From the NCBI GenBank assembly GCA_016795105.1, contig JAEUIH010000004.1, positions 62,001-126,000 on the forward strand: a stretch of DNA of 64,000 nucleotides. Reading direction: 5' to 3'. The notes under the pieces were generated by a model. That model had not been told where the DNA came from. It saw only the letters and a program-made list of their open reading frames with translations, and made no database searches. This document shows positions 1 to 9,326 of this stretch, piece after piece (positions within the stretch are counted from its first letter, which is position 1; each line of letters begins with the position of its first letter). The DNA is from Planctomyces sp. Lineage in GTDB: Bacteria; Planctomycetota; Planctomycetia; Planctomycetales; Planctomycetaceae. The position numbers and the translations under genes are program-made.

Positions 1-1
1 G

Positions 2-826
2 AGCTCTGGGGGAGAGCAGAGTGGATTGGCTGACGGTGAGGCGCCTGCGAAACCGGCGAACGGCGAGATCCGGGGGGTAGAGTTGCTTGAGGAGAAGCTC
101 TCGGAAGATCCCTGGTTTCGGGACACGGCCCGTGTGCCGCCACCGCGAACTCGCAGCAGCTGGAAGGAGCTGGTGATGTCGCAGTTCGACCCGGGGATGT
201 TGATTTCGCTTGCGGCGTCTGTGATCGGGAATATCGGGATGATGTTGAGCGACACGGTGCTTGTGCTGTTGACTGTGGTGTTCATTCTGCTGGAAGCGAG
301 CAGTTTTCCTCAGAAGCTGAAGGCTGCATTTCAGGGGCATGAGAACCCTCTGGGGCCATATATGCAGATCATTTCCAGTGTCCGCAGTTATTTGATCATC
401 AAGACCGGGATCAGTGTCCTGACGGGTATTTTCATAGCGGTCTGGCTTTGGTTGTTTGGAGTTCCGTATGCCGGTTTGTGGGGAATGGTTGCATTCCTGC
501 TGAACTTCATTCCAAATATTGGATCGATTATTGCGGCCGTTCCAGCGCTGATTGTTGCCTGGTTGGATCTGGGTGTTTTGCCGTGTGCAGCATGCGGGGT
601 TGGTTATTTGGCTGTGAATATGGTCATTGGAAACATCATTGAGCCACGGATGATGGGGCGCGGCATGGGGCTATCCGCGTTGGTCGTGTTTTGTTCGATG
701 GTGTTCTGGGGATGGGTTCTGGGGCCGGTGGGAATGCTGTTGTCGGTTCCGCTGACGATGGGAGTTCGAGTAGCCCTCGAGTCTTTCGAAGATACTCGCT
801 GGATCGCCACGCTCCTTGGAGGTTAA
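2..826 (+). CDS. AI-2E family transporter (5' truncated by window edge)
   Basis: Polytopic inner-membrane protein of the AI-2E (PF01594) permease family. The reading frame is open to the left edge, so the true start lies outside the window; a TTG at 26 is only an internal candidate. Family members are usually about 340-400 residues and roughly the C-terminal 275 are seen here. Several hydrophobic segments follow a soluble stretch, and the conserved FIPNIGSIIAAVPA signature before the last helices is the strongest family mark. The family exports small molecules or ions, but substrate cannot be told from sequence and autoinducer-2 transport should not be assumed. Confidence 0.85.
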   Translation, partial: SSGGEQSGLADGEAPAKPANGEIRGVELLEEKLSEDPWFRDTARVPPPRTRSSWKELVMSQFDPGMLISLAASVIGNIGMMLSDTVLVLLTVVFILLEASSFPQKLKAAFQGHENPLGPYMQIISSVRSYLIIKTGISVLTGIFIAVWLWLFGVPYAGLWGMVAFLLNFIPNIGSIIAAVPALIVAWLDLGVLPCAACGVGYLAVNMVIGNIIEPRMMGRGMGLSALVVFCSMVFWGWVLGPVGMLLSVPLTMGVRVALESFEDTRWIATLLGG

Positions 827-1034
827 GCACCGGCAAAAAGTGCCGAGCGAGGTGTTGGAAGTCGCAAAACGCGGTGTTTGTGCGTTGGAATGTTTGACTT
901 AACCGTCAGGACCCGCAAATCCGTACAGACCGGAATAATTGAAGCAAAGTTCAAAGTCGTTACAGGTCGATATCGACGGCAGCAGACTTTGTTTCCTGCG
1001 CGTTCAGACTCCTTGCAAAAAGGTCCGGCTCGAC

Positions 1035-2303
1035 ATGCTCCGCCCGAACCTCTTATCACTGGCGACCGCTTTGGTCATATTCTCTTCAATTGCATCCAAT
1101 GCGCGAGCCCAGTACGGTCCACCGCAGGGAGGTTATCAGCATCAACCGCTGATACAGCTTCCGCAGTCGACCTATCAGGCGCCGATCGTAGATCACTACG
1201 TTCAGCAGCCTCCGCGTCTCTGGGACTCGGAGCAGCCGATCGAAAAGTTTCTCACCGAGGTGACTCGGCGAAGCTGGATCAAGGTGGAGTACCTCCACTG
1301 GGACTTCGATGTTGCCGGCGGCGACACACTGGGTGCCCCGGTGAACGGGATTCGCGATCTGTCTGATACGTTTGAGGGATTTGATAATCTCAACGGCGGT
1401 GCATCCGTCGGAGAGACTCTGATTCCCACAACGACATCGCTCGGCATCAGTGACGCATCGGGTGTCCGAGGCACGTGGGGCCTCCATCTGAACGGCGGCG
1501 AGATGGAAATGAACTTCTTTGGGACTGAGCAGGCGGATGGGAGTTATGACATCCGAAATATTGCTGCCTTCCGACCAGCAGCAACTCCGGCGATCGGTAC
1601 AGCGATCCGTCCGAACTATGCGATTCCACTGTTGTTGAATGGTGTTCCTGGGGACACATCAAATCTCAATGCGATCATCATCGACGACAGCCTGAGTATT
1701 GGCATGTCGTCTCAAATCTGGGGTGCGGAAGTCACCTTGCTGACAGACGCATATCTTCCCGGAGAAGGATTCAAGTGGCAGTGGCTTGGTGGTTTCAGAT
1801 ATGTGAGCCTTGATGAGAGTTTCAATCTGCGAGGCGTCTACAACAACGGTGGAGCGGATCCGGATCGGATTACGAGCATCAATTCATCGGCCGTCAACAA
1901 TGTTTACGGACCCGAAATTGGTGCGAGAGCATCTCTCGTTCATCGCTGGTTCACTCTTGCTGCGACTCCACGTGTGACATTCGGCCTGAACGACTACACA
2001 ACTCATCTCCAGGAAGATGCTCTGGGAGCTGGGGTTACCAATTCTTCAACATCGGAAGAGATCGACTTCAGCACGATTACTCAGCTGAACCTGACGGGCG
2101 AAGTTCACGTGAATACTCATCTGTCCTTCTATGCGGGATATGACTTCATGTGGATGCCTCGAGTATCACGACCGAATACAAACATCCGCTACGACAGCAC
2201 AAACAGTGCAGCCGGCGGGTTTGTGACAAACATTGGTCTGGTACCAGAGCTGGAGAACTTCATCGTCGAGGGCGTCAGCCTTGGTGCAGTCTTCCGCTAT
2301 TGA
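1035..2303 (+). CDS. BBP7 family outer membrane beta-barrel protein
   Basis: Predicted 422-residue outer-membrane barrel of the planctomycete BBP7 type (PF07585). I start at ATG 1035 because the protein then opens with a clean signal peptide (MLRPNLLSLATALVIF, cleavage near NARA-QY); an in-frame ATG at 939 would bury it. The mature part has amphipathic strands rich in Gly and aromatics, the WIKVEYLHWDFD and LGGFRYVSLDESF patterns typical of the family, and ends in an aromatic residue (GAVFRY), as expected for a barrel C-terminus. Function is unknown. It converges with the hydrolase gene, with only seven bases between stop codons. Confidence 0.82.
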   Translation: MLRPNLLSLATALVIFSSIASNARAQYGPPQGGYQHQPLIQLPQSTYQAPIVDHYVQQPPRLWDSEQPIEKFLTEVTRRSWIKVEYLHWDFDVAGGDTLGAPVNGIRDLSDTFEGFDNLNGGASVGETLIPTTTSLGISDASGVRGTWGLHLNGGEMEMNFFGTEQADGSYDIRNIAAFRPAATPAIGTAIRPNYAIPLLLNGVPGDTSNLNAIIIDDSLSIGMSSQIWGAEVTLLTDAYLPGEGFKWQWLGGFRYVSLDESFNLRGVYNNGGADPDRITSINSSAVNNVYGPEIGARASLVHRWFTLAATPRVTFGLNDYTTHLQEDALGAGVTNSSTSEEIDFSTITQLNLTGEVHVNTHLSFYAGYDFMWMPRVSRPNTNIRYDSTNSAAGGFVTNIGLVPELENFIVEGVSLGAVFRY

Positions 2304-2310
2304 TCACCGC

Positions 2311-3267
2311 CTACAGGGAGTGACCGGTTTCGATCGGCACTCCCTGTAAGAATTTCCGGATTACGCTGAGCAATTCATCTTTTGCGTCTTCAAAGATGTA
2401 GTGTCCGGCGTCGCTGATGCAGTGTGTCTGAGCGTCCGGAAATCTGCTCCGAAACTGTTCGAAGAATGACGGTGTAAAACACCAGTCCTTCATTCCCCAC
2501 GCGAGCAGCATTGGATGATGACGGAACTGTTCGAGCCCGTTTTCAACATCGCAAAGTGTCTGATAGCTGATATGCGATGGTTCCAGTGGAATATCCTGGA
2601 CAAATTCATGAACGGCAACTCGGTGCTCCCACTTATCGTAGGGTGCCAGAAATCCTTTTGCAGCGGATTCCGAAAGCGGGTGTTCGACAGCCATTCGGAT
2701 TGCGGCACCCGCGAACAGGTTGAAACCCTGGACTCCGATTCGGCCAAGCCACGGGATTCTGCACAGGGCGATCCGCCGCGGGATGGCGGAACTTCGAAAC
2801 GCGGCTGTGTTCATCAGGATGAATCGTTCGAACCGTTCCGGTATGCGAACCGCGGTGCCCATACCGATCGCCCCGCCCCAGTCATGGCCGATGAGTGTAA
2901 TCTTCTGAAGGCCCAGGCTCTCAACCAGGGCCATAAGTCGGCGGATATGGAGGTCAAGCGTGTATAGGGAACGATCCTGTGGCTTTTCGGAGAATCCGCA
3001 GCCAAGGTGATCCACAGCGATGATTCGATACTGATCACGAAGGCCCTTGATCAGGTTTCGCCATGCAAAGCTCCATGTGGGATTCCCATGAACCATAAGC
3101 AGCACAGGGCCGGTTCCTTCATCCAGATAGTGGATGGCATGGCCTTCGTGTGAGAACCAATTCGACGTGAAGGGGTATTCATCTGCGAATCCTTCACGAT
3201 TCGCAGCGATACGTTTGAGTTCCGATGGTGCACCGGCAGCAGGAGATGGGCGACTATCACTTTGCAT
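2311..3267 (-). CDS. Alpha/beta hydrolase, OleB / haloalkane-dehalogenase-like
   Basis: 318-residue alpha/beta hydrolase of the haloalkane dehalogenase/epoxide hydrolase group. Visible catalytic parts are HGNP (60-63, oxyanion hole), GHDWGG (127-132) with Asp129 rather than Ser as nucleophile, WGMKD with acid Asp261, and DAGH with His289. The lid region ([29 protein letters not shown]) resembles OleB-type enzymes, which decarboxylate beta-lactones in olefin biosynthesis, but no oleA, oleC or oleD is in the window. It overlaps the BioF-like gene upstream by 11 bases, so it is probably co-translated. A role beside BioF is inference; the Asp nucleophile argues against a BioH esterase. Confidence 0.8.
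   Translation of the reverse strand: MQSDSRPSPAAGAPSELKRIAANREGFADEYPFTSNWFSHEGHAIHYLDEGTGPVLLMVHGNPTWSFAWRNLIKGLRDQYRIIAVDHLGCGFSEKPQDRSLYTLDLHIRRLMALVESLGLQKITLIGHDWGGAIGMGTAVRIPERFERFILMNTAAFRSSAIPRRIALCRIPWLGRIGVQGFNLFAGAAIRMAVEHPLSESAAKGFLAPYDKWEHRVAVHEFVQDIPLEPSHISYQTLCDVENGLEQFRHHPMLLAWGMKDWCFTPSFFEQFRSRFPDAQTHCISDAGHYIFEDAKDELLSVIRKFLQGVPIETGHSL
2312..2348 (+). terminator. Stem-loop at the convergent gene junction
   Basis: Arms TACAGGGAGTG and CACTCCCTGTA are perfect 11-base inverted repeats; an inner CCG/CGG pair lengthens the stem around a GTTTCGAT loop. It starts 9 bases after the BBP7 stop and lies inside the last codons of the opposing hydrolase gene. There is no clear U-tract, so it may be a bidirectional or factor-assisted terminator rather than a classical intrinsic one. 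Confidence 0.5.
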
Positions 3268-4441
3268 CGAGAGTCCTTCGGATTTGCGTGAGTACAGCGT
3301 TCAGCTGGTCCTGAGAGTGATCAGCGCAGAGCGACAAACGCAGTCGTGCAGTCCCATCCATGACAGTTGGTGGCCGAATTGCGGGAACAAAGAAACCGGC
3401 ATTCAGCAGTCGAGCACTCACTGAGACGGCGAGCTGATCATCGCCCAGGATGACAGGTACGATTGGTCCGGTTCCATCAATGACCGTCAGAAGGTCAAGT
3501 TCCTGAATGCGCTGTCTGGCAAACTCCCAAAGTCGTTTCAGACGTTCTCGACGGCTGGCTCCTTCATGAATCACTTTCAGAGCTGCGATGGCCGCCTCAC
3601 ATACAGCCGGTGGCAGGGCGGTCGAAAAGAACTGACTTCGAGCCGAATTCCACAGCCATTCGATCAGTTTTGTGGAGCCCGCAGTGAATCCTCCAACCTG
3701 ACCGACCGCCTTGCTGAGCGTCCCGATTCGCACGCCTACGCGATCTTCAACTCCCAGCATTTCACAGGCACCACGGCCATGTTCTCCAAAGACGCCAGTG
3801 CCGTGAGCTTCATCAACGATCAGAGTGCATTCGAATTGTTCGGCCAACTGAGTCAATGCCTGAAGTGGTGCGATGACACCATCCATGCTGAAGACGGAAT
3901 CGGTGACAAGATAGACATCTTCGAACTCACGTCGCCGTTTTTCGAGGGCAGAAGACAACTGGTCCAGTTCCCGATGGCGGTACACAAACATCTTACCAGG
4001 TGAATGCCGACAGCCATCCACGATGCTGGCATGATTGTCGCGATCGCAGAACACCGCATCCTGAGATCGGACGAGACAGGCAATTGTTCCAATGTTGGTG
4101 GCGTATCCGGATGGAAACAACAGGGCAGCTTCAGTGGACTCAAATCGGGCGAGCTCCGCTTCGAGCCGTTCATGTGACGCTGAACGTCCGCAAACCAGAG
4201 CACTGGCCCGGGCTCCGGTTTGTGCCGAGGCGCCGCGGATAAAAGCGTCTCGAACCTCAGGATGAAATGACAACCCGAGGTAGTCATTTGAAGCAAACTG
4301 AATGCAGGTCTTGTCGCCGATTCTGCATTCCGTGCTGCTCAGTGATTCACAAACACGTCGTTCTCGACGTCGTCCCTGTCGTTCAAGTCCCGCCAGGTGT
4401 TCTGTCAGTCGGACCTGGAGTCTCTCGTTGTGTGGCATCAT
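3257..4441 (-). CDS. bioF: Alpha-oxoamine synthase, BioF-like
   Basis: 394-residue PLP enzyme of the alpha-oxoamine synthase family (BioF, Kbl, HemA-type, SPT). It condenses an acyl thioester with an amino acid; BioF makes 8-amino-7-oxononanoate from pimeloyl-ACP/CoA and alanine. Seen are FPSGYATN (109-116), DNHASI with His137, VDEAHGTG (209-216) and the Schiff-base Lys244 in GTLSKAVG. The glycine motif GSGASR is replaced by QTGARAS, so a different acyl substrate is possible. It overlaps the M24 peptidase gene by 4 bases and the hydrolase by 11. BioF is the best guess; no other biotin gene is nearby. Confidence 0.78.
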   Translation of the reverse strand: MMPHNERLQVRLTEHLAGLERQGRRRERRVCESLSSTECRIGDKTCIQFASNDYLGLSFHPEVRDAFIRGASAQTGARASALVCGRSASHERLEAELARFESTEAALLFPSGYATNIGTIACLVRSQDAVFCDRDNHASIVDGCRHSPGKMFVYRHRELDQLSSALEKRRREFEDVYLVTDSVFSMDGVIAPLQALTQLAEQFECTLIVDEAHGTGVFGEHGRGACEMLGVEDRVGVRIGTLSKAVGQVGGFTAGSTKLIEWLWNSARSQFFSTALPPAVCEAAIAALKVIHEGASRRERLKRLWEFARQRIQELDLLTVIDGTGPIVPVILGDDQLAVSVSARLLNAGFFVPAIRPPTVMDGTARLRLSLCADHSQDQLNAVLTQIRRTLDAK

Positions 4442-5643
4442 TGTCCTGCTGGCGGTACGAGACTCAGCGTATGCTGGCTGAGCTGAATCGCACCTTCTTC
4501 TGTAATCAGATAGTTGTGTTCAAATCGCATGCCGCCGACTCCGGGCACATAACATCCGGGTTCGAGGGTGATTACGTCTCCAGACTGAAGAATATCGGCA
4601 CTGTCGGACACGAGGACAGGGCGTTCGGGGTGTTCCAATCCAAGCCCGTGCCCGGCATGATGTGCCAATGGTCCGAATCCTCTTCGCTGCAGCACGTTTG
4701 AGGCGGCTTCATGGATGCCATAACACGGGAAACCGTGCTTGAGCCAAACGGAAGCAACATCCAGCGACTCGATACAGGCCTCGAACTGTCGCGTCTGGTC
4801 AGCAGTCGGCGTACCAGCGGCGATTGTATTTGTGAAATCACTGCGATATCCGGCAATCACCACACTGTAGTCGAGTATAAACAGATCACCATCCTGAAGT
4901 CGTCGCGTTGTTGGCTGTCCACCGGCCTTTGGCAGGTCCGCATTTGTGGCTCGAAAGTCTCCATAAACAATACACGGCATTCCGGCCTCAGATTGGGCAG
5001 CTTTCTGAACTTCCAGATAGACCTCAAGCTCGGTCGCACCTGGCCGTACGACTTCAAATGCACGTCGATGGCCGGCTTCACATGCTCGCATACACCTCTT
5101 CAGAAGTTCAATTTCGTCAGAGTGTTTTGTGCGGCGCAGCCCGCGGATGACGGTGCCAAGGGTTGTTGGCGACGATAGTCCGCCGTGCTGCATGACGTTC
5201 TCGTCGCAGTCGTCGAGGGCAAATTGCCATTCTGCATGTTCAGCGACGCAGGCTGCAACCATTTCAGAAATGCCTTCCGGTTCAATCAGTCCGGAGCCCG
5301 TTGACCAGACGTTGCGTACTTCATTGAGTGCTTCACAGAGCGAATCATCGCGATTGGATACGGATTTTTTGTGAGTGTACCACTGAATAATGGCTTCCCG
5401 ATCAACAAAGTACTCTGCGACGGCACATCGTCGCGTAAAGTTGTCGGCGAGCAGGATGGATTTGTCATCACGCGTCAGCAACAACAGCGACTTCTGATCT
5501 GCGGAGAAACTGATGGGGTTGACTCTGAACCCGGAGAAGTACTGAACGTGTCGAAGATCTCCAATCAGAACCCAGTCACAGTCCTTTGGGAGAAGGCTCC
5601 ATAGTCGAGCCTTCCGTTCGCGACATCCTTCAGCCGTTAACAT
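4438..5643 (-). CDS. M24 family metallopeptidase (Xaa-Pro peptidase-like)
   Basis: 401-residue pita-bread metallopeptidase. Residues 1-150 form a creatinase-type N-terminal domain and 170-400 the M24 catalytic domain. The five expected dimetal ligands are present: Asp258 (FILDYS), Asp269 (YRSDFTNT), His332 (HAGHGLGLEH), Glu361 (LEPGCY) and Glu375 (RFEHN), so it should be active. The family removes N-terminal residues next to proline, though some members act on other substrates. It is the first gene of a translationally coupled trio with the BioF-like enzyme and the OleB-like hydrolase, which is unusual company. Confidence 0.87.
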   Translation of the reverse strand: MLTAEGCRERKARLWSLLPKDCDWVLIGDLRHVQYFSGFRVNPISFSADQKSLLLLTRDDKSILLADNFTRRCAVAEYFVDREAIIQWYTHKKSVSNRDDSLCEALNEVRNVWSTGSGLIEPEGISEMVAACVAEHAEWQFALDDCDENVMQHGGLSSPTTLGTVIRGLRRTKHSDEIELLKRCMRACEAGHRRAFEVVRPGATELEVYLEVQKAAQSEAGMPCIVYGDFRATNADLPKAGGQPTTRRLQDGDLFILDYSVVIAGYRSDFTNTIAAGTPTADQTRQFEACIESLDVASVWLKHGFPCYGIHEAASNVLQRRGFGPLAHHAGHGLGLEHPERPVLVSDSADILQSGDVITLEPGCYVPGVGGMRFEHNYLITEEGAIQLSQHTLSLVPPAGQ

Positions 5644-5701
5644 TCTGAGCCTTTGATCGATACTGAAACTGAGATCACATTTGAAGAGCCGACGGGGATT
5701 G

Positions 5702-6838
5702 TCAACGAAGTTTCAGTCGTCGAACCTGATGGTTATTGCTGTCTCCAATGTACAGCACACCGTCTGTCGAAACAAATACGCCGTGAGGTCGATCGAGTCG
5801 GCACTGACGGGCTGCACCCGGGGGACCGTTTCCCTGCACTCCATCGCCAATAACCGTCTCGATAACGCCCGATTCGCGTCGTATGACACGAATCGTGTGG
5901 CTTTCTGTATCGGCGAAGTAGAGGTCTCCCGTCGAGTCGAATGCAATACCTTTCGGACCCGCGAGCACAGCATTCTTTGCTGGGCCGCCATCGCCCTCAT
6001 AACCACTCTTACCAGTGCCCGCAAGGTGATGCAGCGTTCCTGCCATCAGGTTAATACGGAAGATCGCATTTCCTTCACGAAGTGCCAGGTAAAAGGCTCC
6101 ATGTCCATCAAAATCCAGCGCACGAGGTCCATCCAGTGGGGTGCCCGAAATTGGAGCACCGTCCGGAGTTGGTTGTCGTTCCCCCGTTCCGGCAAATGTG
6201 GAAATGATTCCGTTTGTCATATCAACACGTCGGATACGATGATTTCCGATGTCGCAGATGTAGAGATTTCCGGCTGCATCAAACGCGATTGAATGAGGCC
6301 GATTCATGAGCCCCTGAACGGCGGGTCCACCATCACCGTCGAATCCCTGAGTCCCAGTGCCCGCCAGCGTTGAAATCAGGCCGGTGGTCATATCGACTTT
6401 GCGTACGAGGTGGTTCTGCATCTCCACGAAATACAGATTCCCCGATTTGTCAAAACGAACTTCATAGGGTTCATTCAACTCCGCAGCGATTGCCGGACCT
6501 CCGTCACCTGAGTAACCCTTCCGACCACATCCGGCAACAATCGTCATATCTCCGGTCTCAATGTTGATCCGATAGACGACATGACTACCCACCGAACAGA
6601 CATAGAGTTGCCCATCCGGACCAATACACAATCCAAAAGGCTGTGAAATCGGAAGGTCAATCGCCTTTCCGGAAGCTCCCGAAAACCCATCCTGTCCGCT
6701 GCCGGCAATTGTTGTCACGATGCCGGAGGCATTTGTTGGCAGCATGCCGGAGGGGTCTTCGGCAACTACGGATCCGTATGCGGCGAACAGGATCAGCAGA
6801 ACCTGAGCAATCCGGGTTGTCGCAGAAATGGGCGTCAC
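5702..6838 (-). CDS. Secreted NHL-repeat beta-propeller protein
   Basis: About 378 residues: a signal peptide followed by five to six NHL repeats. Each repeat has the pattern AGTGxxGxxGDGGPA, then a proline-glycine turn, GNLY, D and NHxIRxVD; together they should form a six-bladed propeller. Two GTG starts are possible (6880 and 6838). I prefer 6838 because it begins six bases after the stop of the upstream membrane-protein gene and gives a short basic n-region before the hydrophobic core LLILFAAYGSVVA. Such propellers are common extracellular proteins in Planctomycetes; ligand and role are unknown. Confidence 0.82.
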   Translation of the reverse strand: MTPISATTRIAQVLLILFAAYGSVVAEDPSGMLPTNASGIVTTIAGSGQDGFSGASGKAIDLPISQPFGLCIGPDGQLYVCSVGSHVVYRINIETGDMTIVAGCGRKGYSGDGGPAIAAELNEPYEVRFDKSGNLYFVEMQNHLVRKVDMTTGLISTLAGTGTQGFDGDGGPAVQGLMNRPHSIAFDAAGNLYICDIGNHRIRRVDMTNGIISTFAGTGERQPTPDGAPISGTPLDGPRALDFDGHGAFYLALREGNAIFRINLMAGTLHHLAGTGKSGYEGDGGPAKNAVLAGPKGIAFDSTGDLYFADTESHTIRVIRRESGVIETVIGDGVQGNGPPGAARQCRLDRPHGVFVSTDGVLYIGDSNNHQVRRLKLR

Positions 6839-6845
6839 TCGATGC

Positions 6846-7421
6846 TCACAACTGATGAGGAAGAGTAGTACGGCTGACACTGGGAGCTACTGCGGAGACG
6901 TGCATCAGGGATGCAAGTCCGAAGAAGCCAACACAGAAGACAACATCACCCATGAGTGAGCCGCGAATAAACGGAATGGCAGCTTCATAACAATTGACGA
7001 ATCCAGAGAACGTGTGCGAATAAACGTAATTGCCGTTTGTGTTCTTCCAAAGGAGCCAGACTCCGAAATTGCTGACCGCAAAGAAGATCATTGAAGAGCC
7101 AAGTCCAGACAACGCAGCAGACCACCACGAGGTGGGACGGACCATATGGCCGAGCCCAATGATCAACGCGTAGGCGAGGTAGACAAATGGCAGGCTGGTG
7201 TCGTATGCGTAACCGGTTTTGAGATGGATCAGGACATCGGTGCCAAGCAGGCAGATGGCAGGGATGGCAAACCTGAAACCGGGATTGCGGATCACGGCTC
7301 CACAAAACACCATCATCGCACCCATAGCGGATAGATTTGGCAAACCGAAGACCGGCAAGACTCTGGAAGTGACTGCGATCAGGCACATGACAGCAACGAG
7401 TACAGCAGTGTTTCGGCTCAT
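6846..7421 (-). CDS. DUF6580 family putative membrane transport protein
   Basis: Integral membrane protein of about 191 residues with five to six hydrophobic segments. Family marks are the early SRVLPVFGLPNLSAMGAM, the central GTDVLIHLKTGYAYD and the late SNFGVWLLW ... NCYEAAIPFIRGSLMGD, which fit DUF6580, a family distantly like ECF-transporter substrate-binding subunits. The frame is open to an ATG at 7481, overlapping the Sua5 gene; I prefer ATG 7421 (MSRNTAVLV), which begins just before the first helix. Transport substrate is unknown. It sits between the Sua5 and NHL genes on the same strand. Confidence 0.72.
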   Translation of the reverse strand: MSRNTAVLVAVMCLIAVTSRVLPVFGLPNLSAMGAMMVFCGAVIRNPGFRFAIPAICLLGTDVLIHLKTGYAYDTSLPFVYLAYALIIGLGHMVRPTSWWSAALSGLGSSMIFFAVSNFGVWLLWKNTNGNYVYSHTFSGFVNCYEAAIPFIRGSLMGDVVFCVGFFGLASLMHVSAVAPSVSRTTLPHQL

Positions 7422-7470
7422 AGCACACAGGGTCCTGGTGACCGGAGTACGGACATTAAACATCAAAACA

Positions 7471-8490
7471 TTACGGAACAAATATCGAATCTTGCGATGG
7501 TTGAAACTTTACGGGTTCTCCACTTCCGGCGGCAGCCCGTCTCAGGCGGTCATTCAATGCGAGCCCAAGTCCGAAGTTGGGGAACTGATGAGCGATAATA
7601 GCGTCCAAACCGGCAGCGTCGAGTCTCCTCAGGGCTGCAAAGAAGTTTGCTGCGGATGTTCTGAGGTCTCCATCACTGGACAAAAGCTCAATCTGCGAGA
7701 ATCCTGTCCTCGAACGCTGATCTCCAGCAGAAAGAAGTCCGCATCGAGCTCCAGGGAACGGTTCCGCGACTTTACCGACCGGGACCAGCCATAACGGCGT
7801 CCGTGGGGCGTAATGGCGGCTGAGCATACCCGGAGCTGGCTGCGCAGAATCTTCCAGAGCCGGATTGGGAGTGGCTCGCTCCAGCGGACCAGTGACTTTT
7901 TCGATTTCTTCAGCCGGACAGCCTCCCGGTCGAAGCAGCGTTGGGCGTTCCGACATCAACGAAATCACAGTCGATTCAACACCCACTCGACAGGGGCCGC
8001 CATCCAGAATCAGCGGGATTTCTTCACCGAGTCCCTCGGCCACATGTTCAGCCGTTGTTGGGCTGATTCGGCCGAATTTGTTGGCACTGGGAGCCGCAAC
8101 CGGGCAGTTTGCCTGTTTCAGGAGTGCCAGGGCAACGGGATGATCGGGAATTCGGATTCCAACACCAGGAAGTCCGGCGGTCACTAAATCGGGGATTTCG
8201 GGTCGCTTAGGCAAGACAAGCGTGAGTGGACCTGGCCAGAAACGTGCTGCAAGTTCCATCGCAATTTTGGGGAAATCGGTCACAACCTGAAACATTTGTT
8301 CGGCGGCTGCGATGTGAACGATCAGCGGATCAAACGTCGGACGGCCCTTAACTTCGAAGATTCGAGCGACTGCCTGGCAGTTTTGTGCATCCGCGCCCAG
8401 TCCATACACCGTTTCTGTCGGGAAAGCGACAAGCAGGCCGGTTTGCAGAAAACTGGCGGCTTCAGGGATGTTTGTTGTGAATCGACACAT
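7471..8490 (-). CDS. sua5: L-threonylcarbamoyladenylate synthase, Sua5 type
   Basis: 339-residue cytosolic enzyme that makes threonylcarbamoyl-AMP from threonine, bicarbonate and ATP for tRNA t6A modification. The YrdC/TsaC domain covers about residues 1-205, with PTETVYGLG near the start, KGRP and PSANKFGRISPT. A further 130 residues form the Sua5 C-terminal domain (linker near PGMLSRHYAP), which separates Sua5 from the shorter TsaC. Start ATG 8490. It leads the minus-strand run down to 2311; about 190 bases separate it from nfeD on the other strand, so promoters probably lie there. Confidence 0.93.
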   Translation of the reverse strand: MCRFTTNIPEAASFLQTGLLVAFPTETVYGLGADAQNCQAVARIFEVKGRPTFDPLIVHIAAAEQMFQVVTDFPKIAMELAARFWPGPLTLVLPKRPEIPDLVTAGLPGVGIRIPDHPVALALLKQANCPVAAPSANKFGRISPTTAEHVAEGLGEEIPLILDGGPCRVGVESTVISLMSERPTLLRPGGCPAEEIEKVTGPLERATPNPALEDSAQPAPGMLSRHYAPRTPLWLVPVGKVAEPFPGARCGLLSAGDQRSRTGFSQIELLSSDGDLRTSAANFFAALRRLDAAGLDAIIAHQFPNFGLGLALNDRLRRAAAGSGEPVKFQPSQDSIFVP

Positions 8491-8679
8491 GGAAACTGTT
8501 GCGGGATCGCAATCGCGAAAGAGCTTAAAAACTGCGGAATTTCAAAGTTGAGGGCCACGATACCGATTCAGTATTGCTTCCGGTAGACAGAACCATGTGT
8601 GGGAAAGACAATAGCGGAGAATTCGACGGGAAATCTCCTTTACAACAGTTCGTTGTGGAAATCTTGAGCGGTGGTGATC

Positions 8680-9282
8680 ATGCCTGATGCCGGATTTTTG
8701 GCGACAGTGTTACTGATCGTCGGGTTGTTTTTGCTGGGGCTGGAATTCTTTATTCCGAGCTTCGGAATGATAGGAACGTTGTCCATTGTCTCACTTGTTG
8801 TTTCATTCTGGTGTGCATGGAAGGCGTGGGGAGGCGGGCAGAATCCGACCTTCTTCTGGACTTATGTATTCGTGTTCGTAGCTGGAGTTCCCGGGACATT
8901 TTTTGGAACGATCAGTTTGATCGAACGAACACCGATGGGGAAACACATTGTACTCCAGCCTGTCGAAGTTCCGCCCGCTGAAGAGCCTCTGAAATCTTTA
9001 GTGGGCCGTCGGGGGGTTGCCCAGACTTTGCTCACGCCGGGTGGAATGATTTTGGTAGATGGTGAGCGATATCATGGAGAGAGCGTTGGGATGCTGGTGG
9101 ATCCCCGCACGCCGGTTATCATAGTGGGTGTGACCGGCAATCGAGTCATTGTTCGACCGATGCAGGCCGACGAATTCGCAGCAGATCAGCCCACAGCACA
9201 GGACAAAGGCAAGCCAGCAGAGCCGGACGAAAAAGAAAAACGTCAAATCGATTTAGATATTCCGTCAGAGTTTTGGGCCTGA
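8680..9282 (+). CDS. nfeD: NfeD-like membrane protein
   Basis: About 200 residues: two or three N-terminal transmembrane segments ([19 protein letters not shown] is typical of NfeD), then a soluble OB-fold domain with [17 protein letters not shown] and [11 protein letters not shown]-like strands. This is the short NfeD form without the ClpP-class protease domain. An in-frame GTG at 8671 is possible; ATG 8680 is preferred. NfeD proteins work with flotillin-like SPFH proteins in membrane microdomains, and the next gene is exactly that partner (floA), starting 45 bases after the stop. Confidence 0.88.
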   Translation: MPDAGFLATVLLIVGLFLLGLEFFIPSFGMIGTLSIVSLVVSFWCAWKAWGGGQNPTFFWTYVFVFVAGVPGTFFGTISLIERTPMGKHIVLQPVEVPPAEEPLKSLVGRRGVAQTLLTPGGMILVDGERYHGESVGMLVDPRTPVIIVGVTGNRVIVRPMQADEFAADQPTAQDKGKPAEPDEKEKRQIDLDIPSEFWA

Positions 9283-9326
9283 CAGCAGCAGGGACCTGGA
9301 AGAATCAATTCTTGGAGAACAGGGCG

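Noticed and set aside
2490-2967. Overlapping frames inside the hydrolase gene
   Set aside because: Shadow frames of the OleB-like gene with no independent support.
5681-6292. Plus-strand 203-codon frame opposite the NHL gene
   Set aside because: It is antisense to a clear NHL propeller and has a composition unlike a protein.
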